Of a stretch of DNA of 64,000 bases, positions 34,378 to 42,718 are shown one piece after another; position 1 is the stretch's first letter, and each line of letters begins with the position of its first letter. The stretch is taken from assembly GCF_019429335.1 (NCBI RefSeq), contig NZ_JAHYJB010000008.1:1-64000 (forward strand), written 5' to 3'. Below the pieces are notes generated by a model that was not told where the DNA came from, ran no database searches, and saw nothing but the letters and a program-made list of their open reading frames with translations. Origin of the DNA: Sulfurimonas sp. (GTDB taxonomy: Bacteria; Campylobacterota; Campylobacteria; Campylobacterales; Sulfurimonadaceae). Both the position numbers and the translations under genes were made by a program.

Positions 34378-35242
34378 AACAGTTGTTGCTCTGCTTGTTC
34401 TTGCTACTTTCGTAGTTGCACAAAATCCAGAAGACATTAAAGATGAGATACGGATTACCAAAGAGAAAATCAAGAGATTAAATGAGAATTTAAAATCTCT
34501 TGAAGAGAGCCTCCCGAAAGAGGATTACGCGTTTAAGGCGGTTGCAGAGGTAGGATATACGGCAAACTCTGGAAATACTGACACAGAGGCTTTTAATGTT
34601 GATGCGAAGATTACAAACAGCTGGGACCTTCACTCTCTTGAGGCAATACTGCTAATGCAATACGGAACCGAGGATGGCATAGAGAACAAAAACAGACTTC
34701 TTACAGAACTTTTGTACGACTACAAACTATCCGATAGACTCTCTATGAACTACCTTGCAGGTTATAAAGATGATAAGTTTTCAGGTTTTGCATATCAATT
34801 CTATACAGGTCCCGGCGCTAAATATATAGCAATAAAAGATGAAGTGCAAGATTTGGCGGTTGATGGAAACCTTCTATACTCAAAAGACGAGATAGAAGAT
34901 ACATATACGCTTAACGGCAATGTTGTTAAATACCCATACCCCGCTGGAAGCATAGGCCTAAATGACGGACATGTCAGAAGCTACGCTGCATACAGATTAA
35001 AAGGTGTTTATAACCTGCAGCTTCTTCAAAATCTAAAATTTCACCAGACACTAAGCTACAGATCAGAGTTTTCTGACCTACAAAACTATTTTATCTACTC
35101 AAAGACAGGAGTATATAACAAGCTGACGGATATATTTTCTGCAGGTATTGTTTACCAGATAGACTATACGAACAAACCCGCTCTTCCCGGTAAAACATCA
35201 ACCGATAAGATTTTTACGTTTAACCTGATTGCTAACTACTAG
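34370..35242 (+). CDS. DUF481 outer-membrane protein
   Basis: A 290-residue exported protein with a signal peptide (MFKTVVALLVLATFVVA) and a short coiled-coil (EIRITKEKIKRLNENLKSLEE). A DUF481-type (YdiY-like) beta barrel follows: 'EVGYTANSGNTDTEAFNVDAKI' and strands ending 'FTFNLIANY'. Start at the ATG at 34370, which has AAGGA upstream and gives a proper signal peptide; the ORF-track start at 34346 adds eight codons within mscS. DUF481 proteins respond to salt or stress in some bacteria. Coupling with MscS hints at envelope-stress use (inference). Confidence 0.85.
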   Translation: MFKTVVALLVLATFVVAQNPEDIKDEIRITKEKIKRLNENLKSLEESLPKEDYAFKAVAEVGYTANSGNTDTEAFNVDAKITNSWDLHSLEAILLMQYGTEDGIENKNRLLTELLYDYKLSDRLSMNYLAGYKDDKFSGFAYQFYTGPGAKYIAIKDEVQDLAVDGNLLYSKDEIEDTYTLNGNVVKYPYPAGSIGLNDGHVRSYAAYRLKGVYNLQLLQNLKFHQTLSYRSEFSDLQNYFIYSKTGVYNKLTDIFSAGIVYQIDYTNKPALPGKTSTDKIFTFNLIANY

Positions 35243-35250
35243 ATGTAACA

Positions 35251-35347
35251 CACTGAAACGAACGCGTCCGTTTCAGTGGGAGGGACTCACCGTCCCTTCC
35301 AACCCCCTAAAGCTACGAAAAAAACAAGTTTTTCGAGAATTACAAGC
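35251..35347 (+). repeat. Three-hairpin intergenic repeat, copy 1
   Basis: Stem 1 is CACTGAAACG-N8-CGTTTCAGTG (35251-35278); stem 2 is AGGGAC-N5-GTCCCT (35281-35297); stem 3 is CTACGAAAAA-N5-GTTTTTCGAG (35313-35337). The same three-part pattern recurs at 57473-57600 and 63139-63235. It fills the convergent gap between the DUF481 and MFS genes, and its tail covers the MFS stop codon, so it may serve as a two-way terminator here. Confidence 0.8.
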
Positions 35348-36455
35348 TAATTTTTTTTAAACTATTCCCCCAAATATACAAAAACCAGGTTGCTATAAGC
35401 GCGATAAGAGTCGCGCTTAGAAACAGGTAACTTGGGTAATACTCATAGACGTATCCTGCAATAAGCGCCCCTGTAAACGCTCCAAATCCATATGTTATGC
35501 CTGAGAAAAACTGCTGTGCAAGCGATTTGTGCTTGTAAAGATAAAATAGATAGCTGATTGCTGCCGAGTGAAAGAGTGCAAAACTAAGCGCATGAAGAGC
35601 TTGCGAAAAGAACAGAATAGTAACATTATCAGGAAACAAAAATAACAAAAACCATCTTATTGCGGTTATAAAAGTAGTTGCCTGAAGTATAAAAAGCAGA
35701 TTTCTGCGAAGAAGGGAGCCTTGAAAGTAGAGCATAAAAATCTCCACGACAACCCCAAAACTCCAGAGATAGATTGTAATATCTAAACTGACTCCATGGT
35801 CCGTCGTATAGATGGTAAAAAAGTTGTAAAATGGACCAAAACTTACCTGCATAAACGTAAGCCCTGCCCACAATCTCCAATCTTTTAAGAGGTTAATATC
35901 GTTTGTAGCATCTTCGCTCTTATCCAAAAGTGCATCAGCCTTTTTTGCTATTACAAACCCTATCGCAGATGTAACGATGGTTAAAACAAGAAGATAGACA
36001 AGCGCAACATCCGCCGAGCTTAGAAACTTAACCAGCACAAGAGCCACAATAATAAAGCCGACAGATCCAAACAGCCTTATTTTTCCATAGCGCTCTTTGC
36101 CAAGATATTTAAGTGAAATTAGCTCAACATAGGGCAGTACAATGCTAAGTCCAACACCCAAGCTGATATTTGAAAAAAGGAGTTTATAAAAACTATCAAG
36201 CGAGAAATAAAACGACACGGCGCTTAAACACATTATCAAAAGAGAGATATTAAAACTCTTTACATTGATTTTAAGCCCTTTTATAAATGCAAAAGGAACC
36301 AAAAAACGCACTAAAGGAGCCGCAGCAAATATTATACCTATATCACTGGCACTATATCCCGCCATAGAGAGGACTTTTGGCAAGAATATTATATAAACAC
36401 CGATAATTGAGAAGTAAAAAAAATAAAAAATTGCTAATAAAATTGACATGCGCAA
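35340..36455 (-). CDS. MFS transporter, LacY/HcaT-like
   Basis: A 371-residue, 12-helix major facilitator of the MFS_1-like (nucleoside:H+ symporter/HcaT) group. Features are 'GYSASDIGIIFAAAPLVRFLVPF' (helix 2 loop), 'GKERYGKIRLFGSVGFIIVALVLV', where the RLFGSVGF motif is typical of this group, and 'GAFTGALIAGYVYEYY'. The substrate is unknown. It is transcribed alone, converging on the DUF481 gene. Confidence 0.85.
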   Translation of the reverse strand: MRMSILLAIFYFFYFSIIGVYIIFLPKVLSMAGYSASDIGIIFAAAPLVRFLVPFAFIKGLKINVKSFNISLLIMCLSAVSFYFSLDSFYKLLFSNISLGVGLSIVLPYVELISLKYLGKERYGKIRLFGSVGFIIVALVLVKFLSSADVALVYLLVLTIVTSAIGFVIAKKADALLDKSEDATNDINLLKDWRLWAGLTFMQVSFGPFYNFFTIYTTDHGVSLDITIYLWSFGVVVEIFMLYFQGSLLRRNLLFILQATTFITAIRWFLLFLFPDNVTILFFSQALHALSFALFHSAAISYLFYLYKHKSLAQQFFSGITYGFGAFTGALIAGYVYEYYPSYLFLSATLIALIATWFLYIWGNSLKKISL

Positions 36456-36553
36456 TTATATCTTAAAGAGCCAAAAGATATTATATGCTTTTCATAAACT
36501 TAAACTAATATATAGTTCTTTACTTTAAGGACATTTTAATGACATTATTTGTG

Positions 36554-36559
36554 TATAAT
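36554..36559 (+). promoter_or_regulatory. -10 promoter element of the first PAS+MCP pair
   Basis: TGTGTATAAT (36550-36559) is an extended consensus -10. It lies inside the N-terminal extension of the ORF-track gene (36539), which argues that the true start codon is the GTG at 36590. Confidence 0.55.
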
Positions 36560-36589
36560 TTTTTTAGACGCAAAAACAGGAGGTCTACT

Positions 36590-37078
36590 GTGCTAAAAGT
36601 GATGAACGATGAAGACTTTATAGTATCTAAAACGGACCTAAAAGGTCGCATTACATACTGTAACAAAATATTTATGGATATGGCCGAATATAGTGAAGAC
36701 GAACTTCTGGGCAAACCGCACAGCATCATCAGGCACCCTGATATGCCAAAAGCCATTTTTAGATACGTGTGGGAGACAATACCGACAAAACATGAAGTCT
36801 TTGCATACGTAGTAAACAAGACCAGAAACAACAATGACTACTGGGTATATGCAAATATAACCGCATCTGTTGACTCTAATGGAAAGATTATAGACTACTA
36901 CTCTGTAAGAAGAAAACCAAATCAAAAAGCAATTGATCTCATAATCCCTATTTACAAAAAAATGGTAGAGGTGGAGAAGAGCATCGGTGTAGACGCTTCG
37001 TTTAATGTTTTAGCAAATATCTTAGCAGAAAAGGGGGTCGGTTACAATGAGTTTATTATCTCTCTTCAAAATCAGTAA
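36590..37078 (+). CDS. CetB-like PAS sensor protein (pair 1)
   Basis: A 162-residue soluble PAS protein. The PAS core '[49 protein letters not shown]' is of the Aer/CetB redox type, which binds FAD. '[10 protein letters not shown]' and 'YYSVRRKPN' complete it. I move the start to the GTG at 36590: a perfect AGGAGG lies six bases upstream, a -10 element (36554) falls inside the longer ORF, and the shorter product aligns end to end with the 161-residue paralogue at 38526. It overlaps the following chemoreceptor gene by 32 bp. It probably relays redox or energy state to that receptor, as CetB does to CetA in Campylobacter jejuni. Confidence 0.85.
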   Translation: MLKVMNDEDFIVSKTDLKGRITYCNKIFMDMAEYSEDELLGKPHSIIRHPDMPKAIFRYVWETIPTKHEVFAYVVNKTRNNNDYWVYANITASVDSNGKIIDYYSVRRKPNQKAIDLIIPIYKKMVEVEKSIGVDASFNVLANILAEKGVGYNEFIISLQNQ

Positions 37079-38366
37079 AAACAGAAACAGCCATCAGCAG
37101 ATGAAGGATTTGATGATACATGTGTTAAAAGACGCGGCTGACGGAAAACTCGGCGGCAGAATAACCAACATACCAAATGATAACTCCAAAGAAGCGGCAT
37201 TTGCATGGACTATAAATGATGTACTTGACCAATTTGAAGCTTTTATGAGAGATGTTGAGACCTCCATTGAAAGCGCTTCACGGGGTGAGACATACAGGAT
37301 AACAAATCCAAAAGGACTGCATGGAATATTTCGAAGCACCTCAGAGAAACTAAACATGGCTATATCTTGCATTGCAAGCGATTACGAGACAAAAATAAAA
37401 GGCAATCTCTCATCAAAACTTAGCGAACTAGGCGGAGGAATCGGTGCAGGACTAGAGGTTATACAAAAGGATATCAATGACTCTCAAAACGACTCTATAG
37501 CCATAGCAGATGTATCGCAAAAAACTGCCCACTCATCTGGAGAAAGCTTACAAAGCGTCATAGAGATAGGAAAAAAACTAAACACTCTTGTGGGCTCAAT
37601 CGCATCTTCACATGGCGCTATCATCAACCTTGAACAAAGAAGCAGAGAAATTTCTCACGTTGTGGGAGTAATCAAAGATATTGCCGACCAGACAAATCTT
37701 CTAGCTCTTAACGCCGCAATCGAAGCGGCACGGGCAGGCGAGCATGGAAGAGGATTTGCAGTAGTTGCGGACGAGGTAAGAAAACTTGCAGAGAGGACGC
37801 AAAAAGCGACTCAAGAGATAGAGATAAACATATCTACGCTTCAGCAAGAAGCTAACGAAATAAGAACAAACTCCGACCAAATTTCTGAAATTGCCCAAAG
37901 CTCAAATGAGGTAATAAATGAATTTGAAGCAACCTTTAAAGAGCTCAACTCTTTTGCGAACCAATCTTCAGACGTGTCAATAAAAATTCAAAACAGAATG
38001 TTTGCCACACTTCTAAAGGTTGACCACGTTCTCTTTAAATCAACGGCCTATACAGCCGTCTTAGATGCGGATGCAGAGAAAACATTTGTTGACCATAAAG
38101 AGTGTCGTATGGGCAAATGGTATCTTGGAATCGGCAAAGAGCAGTTTGGACATACAAAAGCATTTGCAGAGATTGATCCGCTTCATGCAGAGCTTCACAA
38201 CGCAGTCTTTAGAAACCAGCTCTTTACAAAAGAGAACAGCATTCTTAAGAAGAACAATCCTGAGATAATCATAAAAAACTTTGTAGATATGGAGAGTGCT
38301 TCAGAGAAGCTTTTCGCAAAACTAGATGAGATGGTAGAGCAGTCTACAAAAAAAATTAGAAATTAG
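37047..38366 (+). CDS. Soluble methyl-accepting chemotaxis protein with CZB domain (pair 1)
   Basis: A 439-residue chemoreceptor without a clear membrane segment. It opens with a HAMP-like helical segment, has the conserved signalling hairpin '[44 protein letters not shown]' (~215-258) and ends with a CZB zinc-binding domain. The CZB ligand set is complete: 'KVDHVLFK', '[10 protein letters not shown]' and 'HAELH'. CZB domains sense zinc and, in some proteins, HOCl. The gene overlaps the PAS gene by 32 bp in another frame, so the two products are made together. A stem-loop (38398-38428) follows. Confidence 0.9.
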   Translation: MSLLSLFKISKNRNSHQQMKDLMIHVLKDAADGKLGGRITNIPNDNSKEAAFAWTINDVLDQFEAFMRDVETSIESASRGETYRITNPKGLHGIFRSTSEKLNMAISCIASDYETKIKGNLSSKLSELGGGIGAGLEVIQKDINDSQNDSIAIADVSQKTAHSSGESLQSVIEIGKKLNTLVGSIASSHGAIINLEQRSREISHVVGVIKDIADQTNLLALNAAIEAARAGEHGRGFAVVADEVRKLAERTQKATQEIEINISTLQQEANEIRTNSDQISEIAQSSNEVINEFEATFKELNSFANQSSDVSIKIQNRMFATLLKVDHVLFKSTAYTAVLDADAEKTFVDHKECRMGKWYLGIGKEQFGHTKAFAEIDPLHAELHNAVFRNQLFTKENSILKKNNPEIIIKNFVDMESASEKLFAKLDEMVEQSTKKIRN

Positions 38367-38397
38367 AAATAGTTATACTTCATTCCCCGCTTAAAGT

Positions 38398-38428
38398 CAC
38401 TTTTTTAATGAAAACATTATTAAAAGTG
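38398..38428. terminator. Stem-loop after the first PAS+MCP pair
   Basis: CACTTTTTTAATG-AAAA-CATTATTAAAAGTG forms a 13-bp stem, with one mismatch, 32 nt after the MCP stop. It is AT-rich and lacks a clear U-tract, so it may be a weak or Rho-assisted terminator separating the two pairs. Confidence 0.5.
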
Positions 38429-38451
38429 CCTAAAAATATCCAAAATTATGC

Positions 38452-38457
38452 TAATAT
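38452..38457 (+). promoter_or_regulatory. Extended -10 promoter of the second PAS+MCP pair
   Basis: TTATGCTAATATTCC (38446-38460) contains TG-N-TAATAT, an extended -10, about 70 nt before the PAS start. It is followed by an AAGGGG ribosome binding site at 38514. Confidence 0.5.
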
Positions 38458-38525
38458 TCCGACACTATTTCAGGGATAATTGAAAGACATGCAAACAAAT
38501 ATTAACTTAAACAAGGGGTACTTTT

Positions 38526-39011
38526 ATGCAAAAAGAGATGGCAGAAAACGACTTTATTGTATCTAAAACAGATTTGACGGGTAAAATTACCTACTGCAAC
38601 AAGATATTTATGAATATGGCCGAATATAGCGAAGATGAGCTTCTCGGCAAACCGCACAGCATCATTAGACATCCGGATATGCCAAAAGCGGTTTTCAAAT
38701 TTCTGTGGGATACTATCCCTACAAAGCAGGAAGTATTTGCTTTTGTCGTAAACAAGACTAAAAACAACAACCACTACTGGGTATATACAAACGTAACAGC
38801 TTCGGTTGACAAAAACGGCAAAATTATCGGCTATTACTCAGTAAGAAGAAAACCAAATCCAAAAGCTCTTGAGGTAATAATACCTCTCTACAAAGAGATG
38901 ATTAGGGTTGAAAAAAGCGAAGGGGTTGGCGCCTCATTTAAAGTTTTGATGGACATATTACAAGAAAAAGGCATAGGCTATGATGAACTTATTATCTCTC
39001 TTCAAAAATAG
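38526..39011 (+). CDS. CetB-like PAS sensor protein (pair 2)
   Basis: A 161-residue paralogue of the protein at 36590, nearly identical in the PAS core ('[50 protein letters not shown]', '[15 protein letters not shown]'). It starts at an ATG with AAGGGG upstream and overlaps the next chemoreceptor by 32 bp, exactly as in pair 1. The predicted role is redox or energy sensing through FAD, passed to the receptor at 38980. Confidence 0.88.
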   Translation: MQKEMAENDFIVSKTDLTGKITYCNKIFMNMAEYSEDELLGKPHSIIRHPDMPKAVFKFLWDTIPTKQEVFAFVVNKTKNNNHYWVYTNVTASVDKNGKIIGYYSVRRKPNPKALEVIIPLYKEMIRVEKSEGVGASFKVLMDILQEKGIGYDELIISLQK

Positions 39012-40407
39012 ACAGAGCGCACTTCTATTTGTAGCTCTCTTTTTAGCTGCTCCCTACGCCCTATACAATCAAGAGTATCTATTTGCATCTCTGCTGCTTT
39101 TAGCCTTGGCATCTTCTTTGTTTATCAAGGTGGGCAATGATTACGAGCTTAAATCTCCAACCTATCAGTCAATGATTAAAGTTTTAAACGAGGTTTCAAA
39201 CGGGGAGCTAGAGGGGCGTGTTACACATATACCTGACAATGGCTCAGTAGAGTCGCAATTTGCGTGGAGCTTAAATGACGCGCTCGACCAGCTAGAGGCG
39301 TTTATGAGAGATGTCCATGCTTCGATAGAGTACGCATCTTTGGGTAAAAACTACAGACTTACCTACTCCTCAGGACTACACGGCAGTTTTAAAAATACTT
39401 CCAATGAACTTAACGATATTATGGGCTACATTGCGGATGGTTATACGTCAAAAATAAAAGGCGAACTCTCTCAAAAGTTAAACAATCTAAGCGGAGGAGC
39501 AAGCAACACTTTTGAAACAATTCACAGCGATATTATCCTTACGCAGAACGATTCAACCGCTATTGCCGAAGTATCAAAAACAACTGCTGCGCTCTCATCG
39601 AAAAGTCTGGAAGATGTTAAAGAGATAAGCGAAAACTTCAACTCGCTTGTAGATTTAATCTCATCTTCTCATCATACGATAGTAAATCTAGAGCACAGAT
39701 CAAACGAGATTTCTATAGTTGTAGGGCTAATAAAAGATATAGCCGACCAGACAAACCTTCTAGCCCTTAATGCTGCAATTGAAGCCGCGCGAGCCGGAGA
39801 GCATGGACGCGGATTTGCAGTTGTTGCGGATGAAGTAAGAAAACTTGCCGAAAGAACCCAAAAGGCAACGCAGGAGATAGAGATGACCATCTCAACTCTT
39901 CAGCAAGACTCCAATGATATACGCGCAAATTCCGACGACATATCTGAAATTGCACAAAAATCAAGCGATGTCGTAAACGAGTTTGAACAAACATTCTCTC
40001 AGCTTAATATCTCAGCAGAACAGTCTGCACAAAGATCAAAAAAAATAGAGAGCAGATTGATGGTAACCTCGATGAAGGTGGAACTTGCACTCTTTAAAAC
40101 GGATGCCTACGCCTCTATATTTGACTCAAAAGAGTCTTATGTCTATGAGGATCATTCAAGCTGCAACCTCAGCAAATGGTATGTCGGCGAAAGAGCACGA
40201 TATTTCGGACACACAAATGCATACAGGGCAATCGGCCCCGTACATAAAAAAGTTCATAGCTCTGTTGCCAACAATCTTCCATATATTAAAAACAACTCAA
40301 TCTTTAAGAGCGAAAGTGTAGACAAAATTGTTCAGAACTTTAAAGAGATGGAAGATGCATCAGGAGAGCTCTTTAAACAGCTTGATAATATGGTGAAAGA
40401 ATTTTAA
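38980..40407 (+). CDS. Membrane chemoreceptor with degenerate CZB domain (pair 2)
   Basis: A 475-residue chemoreceptor with an N-terminal membrane hairpin ('[37 protein letters not shown]', ~14-50) and almost no periplasmic loop, like CetA. It then has a HAMP-like segment, the signalling hairpin (~260-300) and a C-terminal CZB domain. In CZB the first ligand segment reads 'KVELALFK', where the paralogue has 'KVDHVLFK', so a zinc-ligand His is lost. '[10 protein letters not shown]' and 'HKKVHSS' remain. Compared with pair 1, the membrane hairpin is an addition here (or was lost there). Confidence 0.9.
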   Translation: MMNLLSLFKNRQSALLFVALFLAAPYALYNQEYLFASLLLLALASSLFIKVGNDYELKSPTYQSMIKVLNEVSNGELEGRVTHIPDNGSVESQFAWSLNDALDQLEAFMRDVHASIEYASLGKNYRLTYSSGLHGSFKNTSNELNDIMGYIADGYTSKIKGELSQKLNNLSGGASNTFETIHSDIILTQNDSTAIAEVSKTTAALSSKSLEDVKEISENFNSLVDLISSSHHTIVNLEHRSNEISIVVGLIKDIADQTNLLALNAAIEAARAGEHGRGFAVVADEVRKLAERTQKATQEIEMTISTLQQDSNDIRANSDDISEIAQKSSDVVNEFEQTFSQLNISAEQSAQRSKKIESRLMVTSMKVELALFKTDAYASIFDSKESYVYEDHSSCNLSKWYVGERARYFGHTNAYRAIGPVHKKVHSSVANNLPYIKNNSIFKSESVDKIVQNFKEMEDASGELFKQLDNMVKEF

Positions 40408-40506
40408 CTTATTTATCAATTATTAACTTATAATTAAGTACAATGTTGCATCTCGATTATGTTCAACCCCTTTCATAAAAGAGATAATATTACCTATAAA
40501 TTATTT

Positions 40507-40548
40507 TAATTATCCGGTCATACCCCCCCCCTTTGGCTCGGATAATTA
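40507..40548. promoter_or_regulatory. Stem-loop with a nine-C tract in its loop, upstream of the radical SAM gene
   Basis: A perfect 10-bp stem, TAATTATCCG / CGGATAATTA, encloses a 22-nt loop containing nine consecutive C (40523-40531). It ends 15 nt before the ATG at 40564, where no Shine-Dalgarno is visible. Poly-C tracts vary in length by slippage in Campylobacterota. Here it is intergenic, so variation would affect expression and not reading frame. The remaining upstream part of this 156-bp gap (40408-40506) shows nothing else clear. Confidence 0.55.
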
Positions 40549-40563
40549 TGCTAAACTTACCTT

Positions 40564-42065
40564 ATGAAAAAAATCATCCTGACTACGTTAAACTCAAGAT
40601 TTACTCACACCTCGATTGCACTTAGATATTTATATGCAAATCTGCATGAACTACAAGAGAGTGCCGAGATTTTAGAGTTCAGCATAAATGATGCTCCGCA
40701 AACAATCGCGCAAAAACTGCTTGTTAGCAAGCCGCAAATCATAGGAATAGGCGTCTATATATGGAACGTCTCGGAGGTTTACGAACTTCTGCATGTAATA
40801 AAAAAGTCTCTCCTGATGCGAAGGTTATATTAGGCGGCCCAGAGGTCTCGCATAAACCTTTTAGAGTCAATTTTGATAACGCTGACTATATAATTCAAGG
40901 CGAGGGAGATTTGGCTTTTTACGAGCTGTGCAAAAAAATCATAGCAGGAAACGCTCCTGTGGAAAATATTATTAAAATGAGTATGCCCTCTCTTAAAAAC
41001 GTAGCTCTTCCCTACAGATATTACACGGATGATGATATAAAAAACCGCTACATATACGTTGAAGCCTCGCGCGGATGCCCATTTGCATGTGAGTTTTGTC
41101 TCTCATCTATGGATGAGAAGGTGCGCTCATTTGACCTTGATACACTTTTAGAGGAGTTTGAACTTCTTTGGCAGCGTGGGGCTAGAAACTTCAAATTTAT
41201 AGACAGAACGTTCAACCTCAACATAAAAACTGCAAACCTGTTGCTTGATTTCTTTTTAAAAAAGCCTCCTCCTTATTTCGCCCACTTTGAAGTAGTCCCT
41301 GACCATTTTCCGGACTCGCTAAAGAGTAAGATAGCCCTATTTTCCGAAGGTGCGCTACAGCTTGAAATAGGCATACAGACACTTAATGAGCAAATCGCAA
41401 ACAATATCTCAAGACCGCTAAAACTCGACAAAATCAAAGAGAATATAAAATTTTTAGAGCATGAGACAAAAACGCATATGCATCTTGATTTGATTGTAGG
41501 TCTGCCAGGAGAGTCTCTGGAGAGCTTTGGAGCCAACCTTGATGAACTAGTGCGTCTAAGCAGCTGTGAGATTCAGATAGGGATACTCAAAAAGCTATCA
41601 GGCACATATATAAACCGCCACGATATAGAGCACGGCATGATATACAGCGATATTCCGCCTTATGACGTGCTTCAGACATCCAAACTCTCCTTTCATGAGA
41701 TAGGAGTTATGAAAAGATTCTCAAGATTTTGGGATTTAACCTATAACAGCGGCAACTTCAAAGAGAGTGTCAAACTAATCTGGCAGGATGGGAGCGTCTT
41801 TGAAAACTTTTATAAGTTTAGCCTTTGGATTTATACACAGACGGATTCTACATGGCAAATATCACTCCAAAGACTCGGCGAGCTGCTTTTTAGATATCTT
41901 TGCGAAGTTAAAAACCTCACCCCTGAATTAGTAGCTGAAAGAATGCTCTCAGATATGATGAAATTAAAAGGGCGCGCAATCCCGGAGTATTTAAAAGAGT
42001 ACGCTATTGGTATCTCAACCCGCAACAAAGAAGGAACATCTGGTTTTAATAAAAGACAGCACTAA
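40564..42065 (+). CDS. B12-binding radical SAM protein (DUF4080 type), split by a -1 frameshift at A AAA AAG
   Basis: Two ORFs (40564-40833 and 40761-42065) form one gene. Residues ~1-140 are a cobalamin-binding-type Rossmann domain ('QIIGIGVYIWNVSEV', 'VILGGPEVS'). The radical SAM core follows with 'SRGCPFACEFCLSS' (CxxxCxxC), then the DUF4080 C-terminal domain ('RFWDLTYNSGNF'). Frame 1 runs ...LLHVIKK and then goes off; frame 2 resumes KKVSPDAKVILGG. They meet at A AAA AAG (40809-40815 region) in exactly the X XXY YYZ phase, so a -1 slip gives a 500-residue product. One missing A in the run would look identical. It is either programmed frameshifting or slippage, a recent mutation, or an assembly error. 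B12 assembly genes are present elsewhere in the window. Confidence 0.75.
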
Positions 42066-42718
42066 TGTCAGAAATTTTTCGATATAATCTTCGCATGTTT
42101 AAGTTAAAAATAGTTGTATTGCTATCACTGCTTTTTTCAAGCATCTTGCTTACGGATGAGCCGTACGTGGACAAAGATCTGCTAAATGAGATAGCTGACA
42201 AGTATGGAGTTTTTGCAAAAAAAAGATTCTTCTATCTTCAAGAAACTCTAGACTCGGTAAAAGATAAAAGCGACTTGGAAAAACTAGAAGCGGTAAATAA
42301 CTTTTATAATGAAGTCAGATATGGCTCCGATATTAAAATATACGGCAAAAGCGACTATTGGGCTACTCCGTGGGAATTTTTGGGCAACGATAGAGGCGAT
42401 TGCGAAGATTATGTTATAAGTAAATACTTCGCTCTTAAACACCTTGGGGTTGACTATAAAAAACTTTTTTTTACATATGTCCGCTCTACTAACTTTAAAG
42501 AGCCGCACATGGTACTTACCTATTTTGAAACACCAAAAAGCGAACCGCTGATTTTGGATAACAACAATCGCAAAATATTCCCCGCATCACAAAGAAAAGA
42601 TTTAACACCAATCTATAACTTTAACGGTGATGTGCTTGATAAAGTCGGTAAAAACAATGAAAAATCTCACAAAAAATGGGACGAACTAAAACTCAACATG
42701 CAAAGGAAAAAAATATGA
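42065..42718 (+). CDS. lapG: LapG-like transglutaminase-type cysteine protease
   Basis: A 217-residue periplasmic protease of the bacterial transglutaminase-like cysteine peptidase (BTLCP) family. It has an N-terminal signal or anchor (MFKLKIVVLLSLLFSS, after ten extra residues). The triad is Cys in 'NDRGDCEDYVISK' (~119), His in 'EPHMVLTYF' (~151) and Asp in 'LILDNNN' (~163). LapG cuts large surface adhesins to release biofilm cells and is held back by LapD when c-di-GMP is high. The next gene is a LapD-like protein, overlapping by 4 bp. No adhesin gene is in the window. A TATAAT at 42083 lies between the two possible starts, 42065 and 42095, so the start is uncertain. Confidence 0.88.
   Translation: MSEIFRYNLRMFKLKIVVLLSLLFSSILLTDEPYVDKDLLNEIADKYGVFAKKRFFYLQETLDSVKDKSDLEKLEAVNNFYNEVRYGSDIKIYGKSDYWATPWEFLGNDRGDCEDYVISKYFALKHLGVDYKKLFFTYVRSTNFKEPHMVLTYFETPKSEPLILDNNNRKIFPASQRKDLTPIYNFNGDVLDKVGKNNEKSHKKWDELKLNMQRKKI

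Noticed and set aside
42083-42095. LapG starting as a leaderless message at the ATG at 42095
   Set aside because: A TATAAT at 42083 makes this possible, but no -35 or start-site evidence exists. I kept the longer start and recorded the doubt.
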